This document shows, in pieces, positions 52,614-61,372 of a DNA stretch of 64,000 nucleotides. Positions within the stretch are counted from its first letter, which is position 1, and the number at the start of each line of letters is the position of its first letter. The translations under genes and the position numbers were made by a program. Source of the stretch: Paenibacillus oryzae. GTDB lineage: Bacteria > Bacillota > Bacilli > Paenibacillales > Paenibacillaceae. Location of the stretch: the NCBI RefSeq assembly GCF_001675045.1, contig NZ_LYPA01000043.1, positions 62,001 to 126,000 of the forward strand. Reading direction: 5' to 3'. Under the pieces are notes generated by a model that was not told the origin of the DNA, did no database searches, and saw only the letters and a program-made list of their open reading frames with translations.

Positions 52614-52631
52614 CTAAAGGGGGCGTTAGGT

Positions 52632-54392
52632 TTGGAGCGGGAAGTTTTGTATACCCTACTCAATAAAGTAAAGGCAAGAATCACGCTTCAACGCGGCGTG
52701 CGTCTTGCCTTTGCGGGTTTGCTGGGCGGCAGCGCCGCTGGTGTCATTTTGTTAGGATTGGGCAGATTGTTTCCGTTGCTCCATGTCGAGCTCTGGCTGT
52801 TGATCTTTTGCTCATGCGGCATTGGGACGGGCGTAGCTGTCGGCATCTGGAAGAGAGCTACGGTCAGAGAGGCAGCGAGGGCCGTTGATCATGGCGGCGC
52901 GGAAGATGCAGTAATGACGGCACTGGATGTGCTGGAGGGCAAAACACGAGCCTCGGAGGCTATAGTTCGCCTGCAGCGGGAGGCAGCGTCGGAGGCGGCA
53001 ATCGAATATGTCGACCGTCTGAAGGAAAAGCTTCCTTGGCCAGCCTGGAGACAGTGGCGCAAAGCAGCGATTGGTTTGGCGTCATTGTGGCTTGTGGCTG
53101 CTGCTCTGCTTCTTTTTCCCAATCCTATGAAGGATAAAGCCCAAGCGATGTCCGAAGCCAGGGCAGTGCTTGAGGAAATGCAATCGGAGCTGGAAGAGAG
53201 CAAGGAAGAATTAAATGAAGCTGCACTGAACGAGGAAGACCGCCTCAAGCTGGAGCAAACGCTGGAGGAGCTGCGGAAGGAGCTTGAGTCTTTGGGGCTG
53301 GACAACTCCGAGGTATTGAAGGAGCTGGCTGAGACGTTGGAGAAGCTGGGTGAAATGGCCGAGGAGACTAAACAAGCCATGCAGTCTCTGCAAGACATAT
53401 CCAGAGAGATGAGCAAAACGCGAGGTTTGGAGGAACTCGGGCAGGCATTGGAGAAAATGGATGCTTCCGCAGTTGAGCAAGCGGTAGACAGGCTTCGCAA
53501 TGAAATGAAAGAGCTGTCGGAGGAGGAAAGGGCTCAGCTTGCCGACTTGCTGGAGGAGCTGGCTTCGATGCAGGAATCCAAAGGGGCCGAGGATCTTCAA
53601 GAGGCATTGCAGGAGGCTGCCGAGCAAATGCGAAATGGTGAAGCGGCCGCTTCGGCTGGAGAAAGCGATGGATTAAGCACGTTGCAGGATGCGCTTGGCG
53701 AAGGATTGTCCAAGGCAGCCCTTGAGCAGCTGGCCCGTTCTATGGCTGATCGCATAAGCGAAGGGGGCTCCCGATTGGCGGAAGGATTATCGCAGCAGGG
53801 AGGCGAAGTTCCTTCAAGCTGGACCGAAGCAATTGGCAAATCCGGTACAAGCGGGTCGAATAGCGGATCGGGAGAAAATTCCGGCAGCCAAAGCGGCGCA
53901 AACGGCAATGACGGCTCGGGTCAACCTACTGGAGAGACACAAGGCAATGGAGGTCAAACCCCGGGCGGAAGTCAGGGGAATGGCGGTCAAAGTCCCGGTC
54001 AAGGCCAGGGAGGCGCTTCCGGCAGTGGTGGACAAGGAGCGGGTTCCGGTAACGGCGGACAGGGAACTGGAAACGGTTCAGGAACCGGTGGGCATGGAGC
54101 TGGCAGCGGAGGACAAGGAGCCGGGCTTGGCGCAGGCGACCGCAATCTGGTTACCACTCCGCGTAGCTTGGAAGGAGAAGGAAATGTGGAGGTTGACGGC
54201 GGCCCGGCAACTGGCGGTGAGACGCAAACCGGCGGGCAATCACCTGTTATTGACGGCACAACGCGACCATACGAGGATGTATACAACGAATATGCCGCCG
54301 AAGCCAAAAAGTCATTGGGACGTACTAAGCTGCCAGCCAGTCTTCAGGATAAGGTAAAACAATATTTCGACGAAATTCAGCCGGATCGCTAG
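52632..54392 (+). CDS. Membrane protein with coiled coil and Gly/Ser/Gln-rich tail, MoxR-cluster component
   Basis: The protein of about 586 residues has two membrane helices near the N-terminus (about 24-46 and 50-70) and another at about 150-172. A Glu/Leu-rich coiled coil follows (about 175-370), then a low-complexity Gly/Ser/Asn/Gln region (about 410-510) and a final segment with YEDVYNEYAAEAKKSL. The layout resembles DUF4175-type proteins found beside MoxR and DUF58 genes; function is unknown. TTG 52632 was chosen because AAGGGGG lies 8 bases upstream; the open frame extends to 52587 but that part is repeat sequence. Confidence 0.78.
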   Translation: MEREVLYTLLNKVKARITLQRGVRLAFAGLLGGSAAGVILLGLGRLFPLLHVELWLLIFCSCGIGTGVAVGIWKRATVREAARAVDHGGAEDAVMTALDVLEGKTRASEAIVRLQREAASEAAIEYVDRLKEKLPWPAWRQWRKAAIGLASLWLVAAALLLFPNPMKDKAQAMSEARAVLEEMQSELEESKEELNEAALNEEDRLKLEQTLEELRKELESLGLDNSEVLKELAETLEKLGEMAEETKQAMQSLQDISREMSKTRGLEELGQALEKMDASAVEQAVDRLRNEMKELSEEERAQLADLLEELASMQESKGAEDLQEALQEAAEQMRNGEAAASAGESDGLSTLQDALGEGLSKAALEQLARSMADRISEGGSRLAEGLSQQGGEVPSSWTEAIGKSGTSGSNSGSGENSGSQSGANGNDGSGQPTGETQGNGGQTPGGSQGNGGQSPGQGQGGASGSGGQGAGSGNGGQGTGNGSGTGGHGAGSGGQGAGLGAGDRNLVTTPRSLEGEGNVEVDGGPATGGETQTGGQSPVIDGTTRPYEDVYNEYAAEAKKSLGRTKLPASLQDKVKQYFDEIQPDR

Positions 54393-54409
54393 AGGGGAGC
54401 AGAACAGCA

Positions 54410-55399
54410 ATGATAGAAACCAAAGAGCAATTGGAGGCTGCGGCAAGCCGGATAACGGCAGTTAAGGCCGAAATCGGCCGGGTCATCGTAGGCCAAAACG
54501 AAGTGGTGGAGCAACTGCTCTGGTGCCTGCTAGCAGGCGGACACGCTCTGCTTGAGGGAATTCCCGGCTTGGGCAAAACGATGCTGGTTCGTACGATTGC
54601 GGATGTTGTTGCGTTAAAATTTTCACGGATTCAGTTTACCCCCGATCTGATGCCATCCGATATAACCGGAACCAATCTGATCGATTTTTCTACGCAGGGC
54701 GCAGCGGTTTCCCGTTTTCAACCCGGTCCGTTGTTCGGAAATCTGGTGCTTGCGGATGAGATCAACCGGGCAACGCCGAAGACGCAGAGCGCTTTGCTGG
54801 AAGCGATGCAGGAGGGAACGGTAACCGCAGGCGGAGAAACTCATATTTTGCCCAAGCCGTTTTTTGTACTGGCTACGCAAAATCCGATCGAGCAGGAAGG
54901 CACCTATCCGCTGCCCGAAGCTCAGCTTGACCGTTTTCTTCTTAAAATAGGGGTGCGGTACCCTACGCGCGAGGAACTGAAAGAAATTGTGGTGCGCACG
55001 ACTTCTCCTGTTGCGGTGCAAGCTCAAACGGCATTAGACGGAGAAGAGCTGGTTGCCTTGCAGCTTGCAGCGAAGGAGCTGCTGGTTAGTGAGGAAATGC
55101 TGGATACGGCAGTGCGCATCGTTATGATGACGCATCCTGGGGAGGCTGACGCGCCGGAGGCGATTAAACGGCATGTGAGGTTTGGAGCCGGCCCGCGTGC
55201 ACTACAGGCGCTAATTGCAATAAGCAAGGTGCGTGCGCTTTGTAGCGGCAGGCTGCATGTATCCTGGAACGATATCCGCGAGGCGGCTCCTCCCGTGCTG
55301 AGGCATCGGATTGTGCTGGGTTATGAAGCGCAGGCGATGGGTATTACAAGCGATGAGATGAGCGCCGCCATTTTAGGAGAAATAGAGGCAAGCCGATGA
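54410..55399 (+). CDS. MoxR-family AAA+ ATPase
   Basis: The 329-residue ATPase has Walker A GIPGLGKT near residue 49, Walker B VLADEINRA near 115, and the sensor stretch ATQNPIEQEGTYPLPEAQLD that is diagnostic of MoxR. MoxR proteins act as chaperone-like ATPases working with von Willebrand A proteins encoded nearby, which is exactly the context here. GAGGGGAGCAG precedes ATG 54410. It overlaps the DUF58 gene by ATGA. Confidence 0.95.
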   Translation: MIETKEQLEAAASRITAVKAEIGRVIVGQNEVVEQLLWCLLAGGHALLEGIPGLGKTMLVRTIADVVALKFSRIQFTPDLMPSDITGTNLIDFSTQGAAVSRFQPGPLFGNLVLADEINRATPKTQSALLEAMQEGTVTAGGETHILPKPFFVLATQNPIEQEGTYPLPEAQLDRFLLKIGVRYPTREELKEIVVRTTSPVAVQAQTALDGEELVALQLAAKELLVSEEMLDTAVRIVMMTHPGEADAPEAIKRHVRFGAGPRALQALIAISKVRALCSGRLHVSWNDIREAAPPVLRHRIVLGYEAQAMGITSDEMSAAILGEIEASR

Positions 55400-56424
55400 G
55401 CGATATCCGGCTTGATTCTGCACGCTCGCAAGCCGATAGCGACTACAGCCTGCTTTTTCCGGATAAAGGGCTGCTGCCCGGTTTGGAGAGACTGAGATTG
55501 GCTGCAGGCGGAAGAATCCGCGGAACGCTTGCCGGCAAGCGCCGTTCCTTTACATTAGGCGGCTCTCAAGAGTTTGCCGACTACAGGCCGTATGCTCCTG
55601 GCGATGACGTTCGGAGGATTGACTGGAATGTTTATGGCAGGACGGGCAAGGCATTTCTGCGCCAATACTGGGATGAGCAGGAGCTTCATGTGCAACTCTA
55701 TCTGGATGTGTCTCGTTCCATGTTGGGGGCAACCCGCGTTGCCGAAGGCAAGCTGCTGTATATGCTGCGTCTTGCGGCGTGCGTCGGGTATGTGGCATTG
55801 TGCGGAGACGATAGGCTTGTTATTCGCCAATTCGATGAACAGGATGTCAAGAACGAGCTTGGTCCGTTGCGGGGACGCGTATCCGTATCCAAGCTGTTCC
55901 GTTATTTGGCGGAGAAGGCAAGGGAGAGCGAAAGTGAAGCCGGAAGGGATGCGGCGGCGGACAAAGTGCTGGCGACAGAAGGGAACCTGAGCCTGGCGCA
56001 TGGCTCCTCCTCGCATCTGGATATGTCCATTCCTTTCCGAAAGCCGGGGGCGCTGCCTCGCCGTTCCGGGGTGTGCTGGATATTTACGGATGCGCTATAC
56101 GAAAGCGGCATTCAGGAAACGCTGCTGTCGCTTGTTGCTGCCGGACAAAGCGTTGTGCTTGTGCAGGTATTCAATCCCGAAGAGCTAAACCCTGAATTAA
56201 GCGGAGAATTAAGGTTGATCGACAGTGAGCTTGGGACGGGCAAGGAAGTGGCCATATCTCCCCGTATATTGGCGCGTTACCGCGAGGAAGCCGCTGCTTA
56301 TCAGCAAGAGCTGAAGGCCGTCTGTGGAGAAAAGGGCGCTGTTTTTGTTCCGCTGGACACAAGCATCCCGATCAAAACCGCGCTTCAGCGGCTTGCCGCT
56401 GTTCCTGGGGCCATTCAAGCTTGA
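55396..56424 (+). CDS. DUF58 protein with von Willebrand A-like fold
   Basis: The 342-residue protein has the DUF58 signature FADYRPYAPGDDVRRIDWNV near residue 55, and a MIDAS-like DVSRSM near residue 109. It has no membrane segment. DUF58 proteins are constant partners of MoxR ATPases. The ATG start overlaps the moxR stop (ATGA), so stoichiometric production is likely. Confidence 0.93.
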   Translation: MSDIRLDSARSQADSDYSLLFPDKGLLPGLERLRLAAGGRIRGTLAGKRRSFTLGGSQEFADYRPYAPGDDVRRIDWNVYGRTGKAFLRQYWDEQELHVQLYLDVSRSMLGATRVAEGKLLYMLRLAACVGYVALCGDDRLVIRQFDEQDVKNELGPLRGRVSVSKLFRYLAEKARESESEAGRDAAADKVLATEGNLSLAHGSSSHLDMSIPFRKPGALPRRSGVCWIFTDALYESGIQETLLSLVAAGQSVVLVQVFNPEELNPELSGELRLIDSELGTGKEVAISPRILARYREEAAAYQQELKAVCGEKGAVFVPLDTSIPIKTALQRLAAVPGAIQA

Positions 56425-56440
56425 GAAAGGAGGGGGCTGC

Positions 56441-58441
56441 TTGCAGTTTTTATCAGCTACATCGGCCTGGTTTGCACTAGCTTGCTTGGCTATTATTGGT
56501 ATGTACATTTTGAAGAAGCAGTATCAAAATACAGAGGTGCCAAGTCATCTGCTATGGCGGCGCGTCCTTCAGGAGCAGGAAGCCAATTCGCCCTGGCAAA
56601 GGCTGCGGAGCAGGCTGCTTCTTTTTATGCAGCTGATGGCTGCTCTCCTGATTGTTTTGGCGTTGATGCAGCCGGTTTTGATGCGGTCAGTCACCCATAG
56701 CGGACATGCGGTGATCCTTATTGACCGTTCCGGCAGCATGGGTGCGAAGGCAGCGCCTGGCGGCACTAATGGAAAAGAGACGGGTGTTCAAGGGCAATCC
56801 GGCTCATCGGATACGAAGCTGAGCGTTGCGCTAAGCGCCGCAGAGCAATGGCTTGATGAGCAGTCGCATAAGCGGCAGGTATCCATTGTTGTTAACGGCT
56901 CGCAGCCCGAGGTGCTGGCATCGCGCGAAACCGATCATCAAGTACTCAAGGAAATTCTGCGGGGCATTAGTCCGGTTTATGGCTATTCGGATAATACGGC
57001 AGCGTTGTCGCTTGCGGATTCGATTCACCAGCAAGGCGATGATGGGGTCACCATTATTTTTACGGATGGAATCTGGCATGACTTCGCAGATAGCAACAGC
57101 CTTCCGTTGCAAACCCAAAGCGTCGTTTCGTTAATAGAAGGCGAAAGCGGAAATGTCGGCATTTTGAGCTTTGGAATGAAGGAGGATCTATTGCGGCCCG
57201 GCTTCAATCATGCGGTTGTAACGGTCCGCAATGATGGCACAACAGCACAGAAGCTGACCGTAAGTCTCTATGCGTACGGGAAGGATGGAGAGCGCGAAGC
57301 GGTTGCGGAGCTTGAGATCGCGGCCGAAGCGGAGGGCTGGAGCAGCGGAGAAGCCCGCGGATTGCCTCCTGCCGATTATTATAAAGCCGAGCTGAAAGCA
57401 CTGGATGCGTGGACCGGAGATAATTTTGCATATGCATTCCCAGCTGTTCAGACAACGCCGAAGGTTTTGCTCGTTACCGAAGGCAATCTGTTTTTGGAGA
57501 AGGCACTGCTGCTTTCCGGCATCAAGCCGGTCAAAACGCTGCCGGCAACGGAGCCGCCTTCAGGAGCGCAGGCTGAAGAGATTTCATGGGTGTTGCTAGA
57601 TGGCGCGCTGGATAAGATTGAAAGCAATGCGGCTTGGAAGAAGCTGCTTGAGGATAAGCCGCTGTGGATAATCGACCGCCCTGGAAGCGATGGAGGAGAA
57701 ACAGCCCAGCCGGCCAGCATGGACGTTGATATCGCTCAGCATGAGGTAACCAATTACTTGTCGTTCCAGGATACACACATTTCCCGACTCGCCAAACCGG
57801 CTGCAGAGGAGGTAGCCTGGGGGCGTGCGGTGCTTGCCTATGGCGGAGTTCCGGCGATTTACGCCGGAAACTATAACGGCAAGCCTCAGCTAAGATTTAC
57901 GTTCAGGCTTCAGGATAGCGATTTGCCGTTGCGCCCCGAATTCCCCGTGTTAATTATGCAAGCGGCTGGCTGGATGAACGGGGGACAAGGACAGCTGGGT
58001 TATGCAATTGCCGGGCAAGCGGTTGAGCTATCTCTACATCCCGAATCGGTGAAAGCCGATTGGGTTGCGGCAGAGCCGTGGAAAACCGGATTTTCTACAG
58101 ATGATGAGGCGTTAAGGCAGCCCATGCGGTTAATGGAGCTGGGAGCGGGCATTTATGAAGCTCCAGCCATTCCGGGCTTGTACAAGCTGACCGAAAAGGA
58201 TAATTCGGGCTTGCTGCTGCAGGAGCGTTACTTGGCTGTATCCGCTAGCCGCGAGGAGCTGACCCCGCTGGAGGATGGACGGCTGGAGCTTAAGCTGGCT
58301 GCTCGCGAGGATGGGCAAGAAGCTCCTCGGCAAGAGGAGGAACCTATGGCAAAGCTGCCCCTCACGGCGGCTATAATGGGCTTGCTGCTTATATTGCTGG
58401 TTGCGGAATGGGAGGTGTACCGGCGTGGGCATACAGGTTAA
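56441..58441 (+). CDS. BatA-like membrane protein with von Willebrand A domain
   Basis: This protein of about 666 residues begins with a BatA-type N-terminal pair of membrane helices (about 5-24 and 55-78). It has a VWA domain with MIDAS DRSGSMG near residue 93, a beta-rich region, a segment resembling the glutamine-amidotransferase fold (about 345-450), and a C-terminal membrane helix (about 640-660). It would expose the VWA domain outside or inside the membrane in contact with MoxR/DUF58. TTG 56441 follows AAAGGAGG by 8 bases; the longer frame lies inside the DUF58 gene. Confidence 0.85.
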   Translation: MQFLSATSAWFALACLAIIGMYILKKQYQNTEVPSHLLWRRVLQEQEANSPWQRLRSRLLLFMQLMAALLIVLALMQPVLMRSVTHSGHAVILIDRSGSMGAKAAPGGTNGKETGVQGQSGSSDTKLSVALSAAEQWLDEQSHKRQVSIVVNGSQPEVLASRETDHQVLKEILRGISPVYGYSDNTAALSLADSIHQQGDDGVTIIFTDGIWHDFADSNSLPLQTQSVVSLIEGESGNVGILSFGMKEDLLRPGFNHAVVTVRNDGTTAQKLTVSLYAYGKDGEREAVAELEIAAEAEGWSSGEARGLPPADYYKAELKALDAWTGDNFAYAFPAVQTTPKVLLVTEGNLFLEKALLLSGIKPVKTLPATEPPSGAQAEEISWVLLDGALDKIESNAAWKKLLEDKPLWIIDRPGSDGGETAQPASMDVDIAQHEVTNYLSFQDTHISRLAKPAAEEVAWGRAVLAYGGVPAIYAGNYNGKPQLRFTFRLQDSDLPLRPEFPVLIMQAAGWMNGGQGQLGYAIAGQAVELSLHPESVKADWVAAEPWKTGFSTDDEALRQPMRLMELGAGIYEAPAIPGLYKLTEKDNSGLLLQERYLAVSASREELTPLEDGRLELKLAAREDGQEAPRQEEEPMAKLPLTAAIMGLLLILLVAEWEVYRRGHTG

Positions 58442-61307
58442 CAACCCGTGGTTTCTGCTGCTTTTGCTTCCTTGGGGAGCCTATCTGTGGTGGATGGCCG
58501 CTGCCGTCCCAAGGTTAACGGGTTTACGCAAAATAGCGTCAATTGGCACGCGAAGCCTGATTTTGCTGCTTATTATTGCACTGATAGCAGGTATACAGCC
58601 ATACCGAAAGCTTCAACACGTCAATATCGCCATCGTTGCGGATCGTTCAGCCAGCGTAAATCAGGAAGCTGCAATAGGAGAATGGATTGGCGAAGCGTGG
58701 AGTGGCAAAGAGAGCAACGATGCTGGAGGAATCATTTCGGTTGGCGCTAATCCCATCATCGACAAAGCGTTGTCGGCAGATGCTCTGCCCAACGATAGCG
58801 GCTATACGTTTCATACCGGACTCAACAACGGCTTCAGCGATTTGGCCAAAGGGATGCAGCTGGCAGGCGCCATGCTGCGGGATAACGGCGGGGGAAGAAT
58901 CGTATTGTTGTCCGATGGCGAAGAAAATGCAGGCGACGCCAGAAGAAACGCAAGGCTTTTATCGGATGCGGGAATTCCGGTTGATGTTGTGCATGTGTCG
59001 TCTCCACAGACAAAGGATGTATCTGTAGAGGAGCTTCAAGTTCCTCAAAACCTGGGTCAAGGCGAAACCTTTGCGTTGGAGGTGGCGCTTCAAAGCACAT
59101 TTACAGGAGAAGCAATGATCCGTTTGTATCAGGATAATGCGGAAATCGGCACATCAAAGGTACAGCTGGAACGGGGCAGCAACCGTTTTGTGATGCAAAG
59201 CTTGGCGCTGGAGGCAGGCTTTCACCGCTTCCGCGCGGAAGTGTTTGCGGATGGAGACGAACAGCCGCTTAACAATGAAGCGTATGCGTTCAGCCGGATA
59301 AGCGGCCCGCCAACGGTGCTGATCGTTGAAGGAACAGCGGGTTCGTCCGCCAATCTGGAGGCTGCTCTCAAGTCATCCGCTATCGCTTACAGGACGATTG
59401 CTCCGGAGCAGCTGTCGCTGGAGCTGGCGGAATATGCCGCATACGACAGCATTATTTTGAACAATGTACCCGCGACGCGTATCGCAGAGAAGCCGATGGA
59501 ATGGCTCGGCAAAGCGACATCCCAGTATGGGGTCGGTCTGATTATGCTTGGCGGAGATCAAAGCTTCGGGCTGGGCGGCTATTTCCAAACGCCTATTGAA
59601 CGCGCTCTTCCCGTCTATATGGAATTGAAGGGCAAAAAGCAAATGCCAAGTCTTGGCCTTGTGCTGGTCATAGACCGTTCAGGCAGTATGGATGGAGGGC
59701 CATTGGAGCTGGCTAAAGAGGCTGCAATGCGTACCATCGAGCTGCTGCGCGATCAGGACACGGTTGGCGTTGTGGCGTTTGATACCTCGCCGTGGTGGGT
59801 CGTTGAGCCAACTAAGCTGGATAAGCGCGAGGAGGTTATTGAAAAGATCAAGGGCATTCAGGCAGACGGCGGCACCGAAATTTATACCGCCCTGAATGAG
59901 GGATTCAATGCGCTCAGCAAAATGGATGCCCAGCGCAAGCACATGATTTTGTTAACGGATGGACAATCCGCAACGAATATGAGCTATAGCATCATTACGG
60001 ACGCCATGAATGAACAATTGATGACTCTCTCCACCGTTGCGATAGGAGAAGGCTCTGACCAGGCATTGCTGGAGAGTCTGGCCCGGAGTGCCAACGGGCG
60101 TTATTACTACACTAACGATCAAAGCACGCTTCCGGCCATATTTAGCCGCGAAACGGTGCTTATGTCACGCACATACATCGTGGATGGCGTTTTTACGCCA
60201 AAGATCGGCGAAGCCGGAGATTGGTCCAGACTATGGCAAAATGGGGCTCCGCCCCTGCAGGCATATATTGCGACGACGGCAAAAGAGCTGGCCGAGGTTG
60301 CGTTATGGTCTCCAGACGGCGATCCCGTTCTGGCGCGCTGGACCTATGGATCTGGACGAAGTCTTGCCTGGACCAGCGATGCAGCCGGCAAGTGGTCCTC
60401 GGACTGGGTGCAATGGGACCGGTTTCCAAGTGTATTCGCAGAGTGGATCAAATGGACTTTTCCGCAGTTTGAAAGCCAGCCTTACCAAATTTCCCTTCAG
60501 CGCGAAGGCGGGACGGCTACCGTAGTGGTTGAAAGCGATGAGGCGACTGGGCTGACCAATGCTTCCTCGGACAAGCTTGCAGCCTTGCTTGAAAGCGGAG
60601 AAGGCGATTCAACCATAGTGGATTTACTGCCGGTTGCGCCCGGCCGGTATGAAGGAAAAACGGCATCGCCTCCACCCGGGGCTTATTTGGCGCAAATTGG
60701 AGCCCGGACAGGGAATGCCGACAGCTTGAGCGTGGCGGGAGGCGCCACGGTTGGTTTTGTGGTTCCTTACGCTCCAGAATACCGCATAGGCGGAGAAGAC
60801 GGCCTTGAGCTGCTGAATCAGCTTGCAGACCTGACGGGCGGCCGGGTATTAACGATGGACAATGCCGCCGAAGCGTTTCGGACAGAGCCTATAAAGGCGA
60901 AGCTTCCATATGATTGGAGCAGGCTTTTGCTTCTAGCTGCGCTTTTCTTATGGCTCATGGATATCGCCTTGAGGAGATTATCCGTGCCTTGGAGCAAATG
61001 GCTGACCGCATTAAAGCTTGTTCGAGGCGCTTCTGTCCGAAAAGGCGCCGGAACTGCTACAGCTACCCCGGCAGAAAGTTCTCTTCTGAAGCTGCGTGAA
61101 CGGGCGGAGCAGAAGCGCAAGTTTCTGGCGTCGGATGCGCAGCCACAAGAGACGGGAGGCAAGCAGCAGACAAAACCTCGGGCTGAGTTCATTTCTTCAT
61201 CCCAGCCTCCCGCAGCAGAAAGAAAAGGGACTGAAGCAGAGCCTCCTACTCCTAAGTCCCAAACGATTAACCGCCTGCTTGCTGCGAAGCAAAAAAATAA
61301 ACGTTAA
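58425..61307 (+). CDS. Membrane protein with two von Willebrand A domains around an amidotransferase-like domain
   Basis: The protein of about 960 residues has two N-terminal membrane helices (about 6-30 and 40-58), a first VWA-like domain with DRSAS near residue 76 and LSDGEENAGD, an amidotransferase-like domain (about 295-395, with GVGLIMLGGDQSFGLGG), a second VWA domain with MIDAS DRSGSMDGG near residue 416 and LTDGQS near 515, a C-terminal region, a membrane helix (about 828-848) and a basic, Pro/Gln-rich cytoplasmic tail. It overlaps the BatA gene by 17 bases; GTG 58425 follows GGGAGGTG. It is the last gene of the MoxR cluster. Confidence 0.85.
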   Translation: MGIQVNNPWFLLLLLPWGAYLWWMAAAVPRLTGLRKIASIGTRSLILLLIIALIAGIQPYRKLQHVNIAIVADRSASVNQEAAIGEWIGEAWSGKESNDAGGIISVGANPIIDKALSADALPNDSGYTFHTGLNNGFSDLAKGMQLAGAMLRDNGGGRIVLLSDGEENAGDARRNARLLSDAGIPVDVVHVSSPQTKDVSVEELQVPQNLGQGETFALEVALQSTFTGEAMIRLYQDNAEIGTSKVQLERGSNRFVMQSLALEAGFHRFRAEVFADGDEQPLNNEAYAFSRISGPPTVLIVEGTAGSSANLEAALKSSAIAYRTIAPEQLSLELAEYAAYDSIILNNVPATRIAEKPMEWLGKATSQYGVGLIMLGGDQSFGLGGYFQTPIERALPVYMELKGKKQMPSLGLVLVIDRSGSMDGGPLELAKEAAMRTIELLRDQDTVGVVAFDTSPWWVVEPTKLDKREEVIEKIKGIQADGGTEIYTALNEGFNALSKMDAQRKHMILLTDGQSATNMSYSIITDAMNEQLMTLSTVAIGEGSDQALLESLARSANGRYYYTNDQSTLPAIFSRETVLMSRTYIVDGVFTPKIGEAGDWSRLWQNGAPPLQAYIATTAKELAEVALWSPDGDPVLARWTYGSGRSLAWTSDAAGKWSSDWVQWDRFPSVFAEWIKWTFPQFESQPYQISLQREGGTATVVVESDEATGLTNASSDKLAALLESGEGDSTIVDLLPVAPGRYEGKTASPPPGAYLAQIGARTGNADSLSVAGGATVGFVVPYAPEYRIGGEDGLELLNQLADLTGGRVLTMDNAAEAFRTEPIKAKLPYDWSRLLLLAALFLWLMDIALRRLSVPWSKWLTALKLVRGASVRKGAGTATATPAESSLLKLRERAEQKRKFLASDAQPQETGGKQQTKPRAEFISSSQPPAAERKGTEAEPPTPKSQTINRLLAAKQKNKR

Positions 61308-61334
61308 CCTTGTTAAGCCAGTATGCAAAATTAT

Positions 61335-61372
61335 GGAAGGGAACGGGATGGTTAGTTTACCCGTTCCTTCCT
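61335..61372. terminator. Convergent terminator hairpin at the end of the MoxR cluster
   Basis: GGAAGGGAACGGG pairs with CCCGTTCCTTCC around a 12-base loop. It overlaps the last codons of the convergent rhamnosidase gene. No long T-tract follows. Confidence 0.6.

Noticed and set aside
52460-52684. 74-codon minus-strand open frame at the end of the tandem array
   Set aside because: Most of it is repeat sequence and it runs antisense into the start of the coiled-coil gene.
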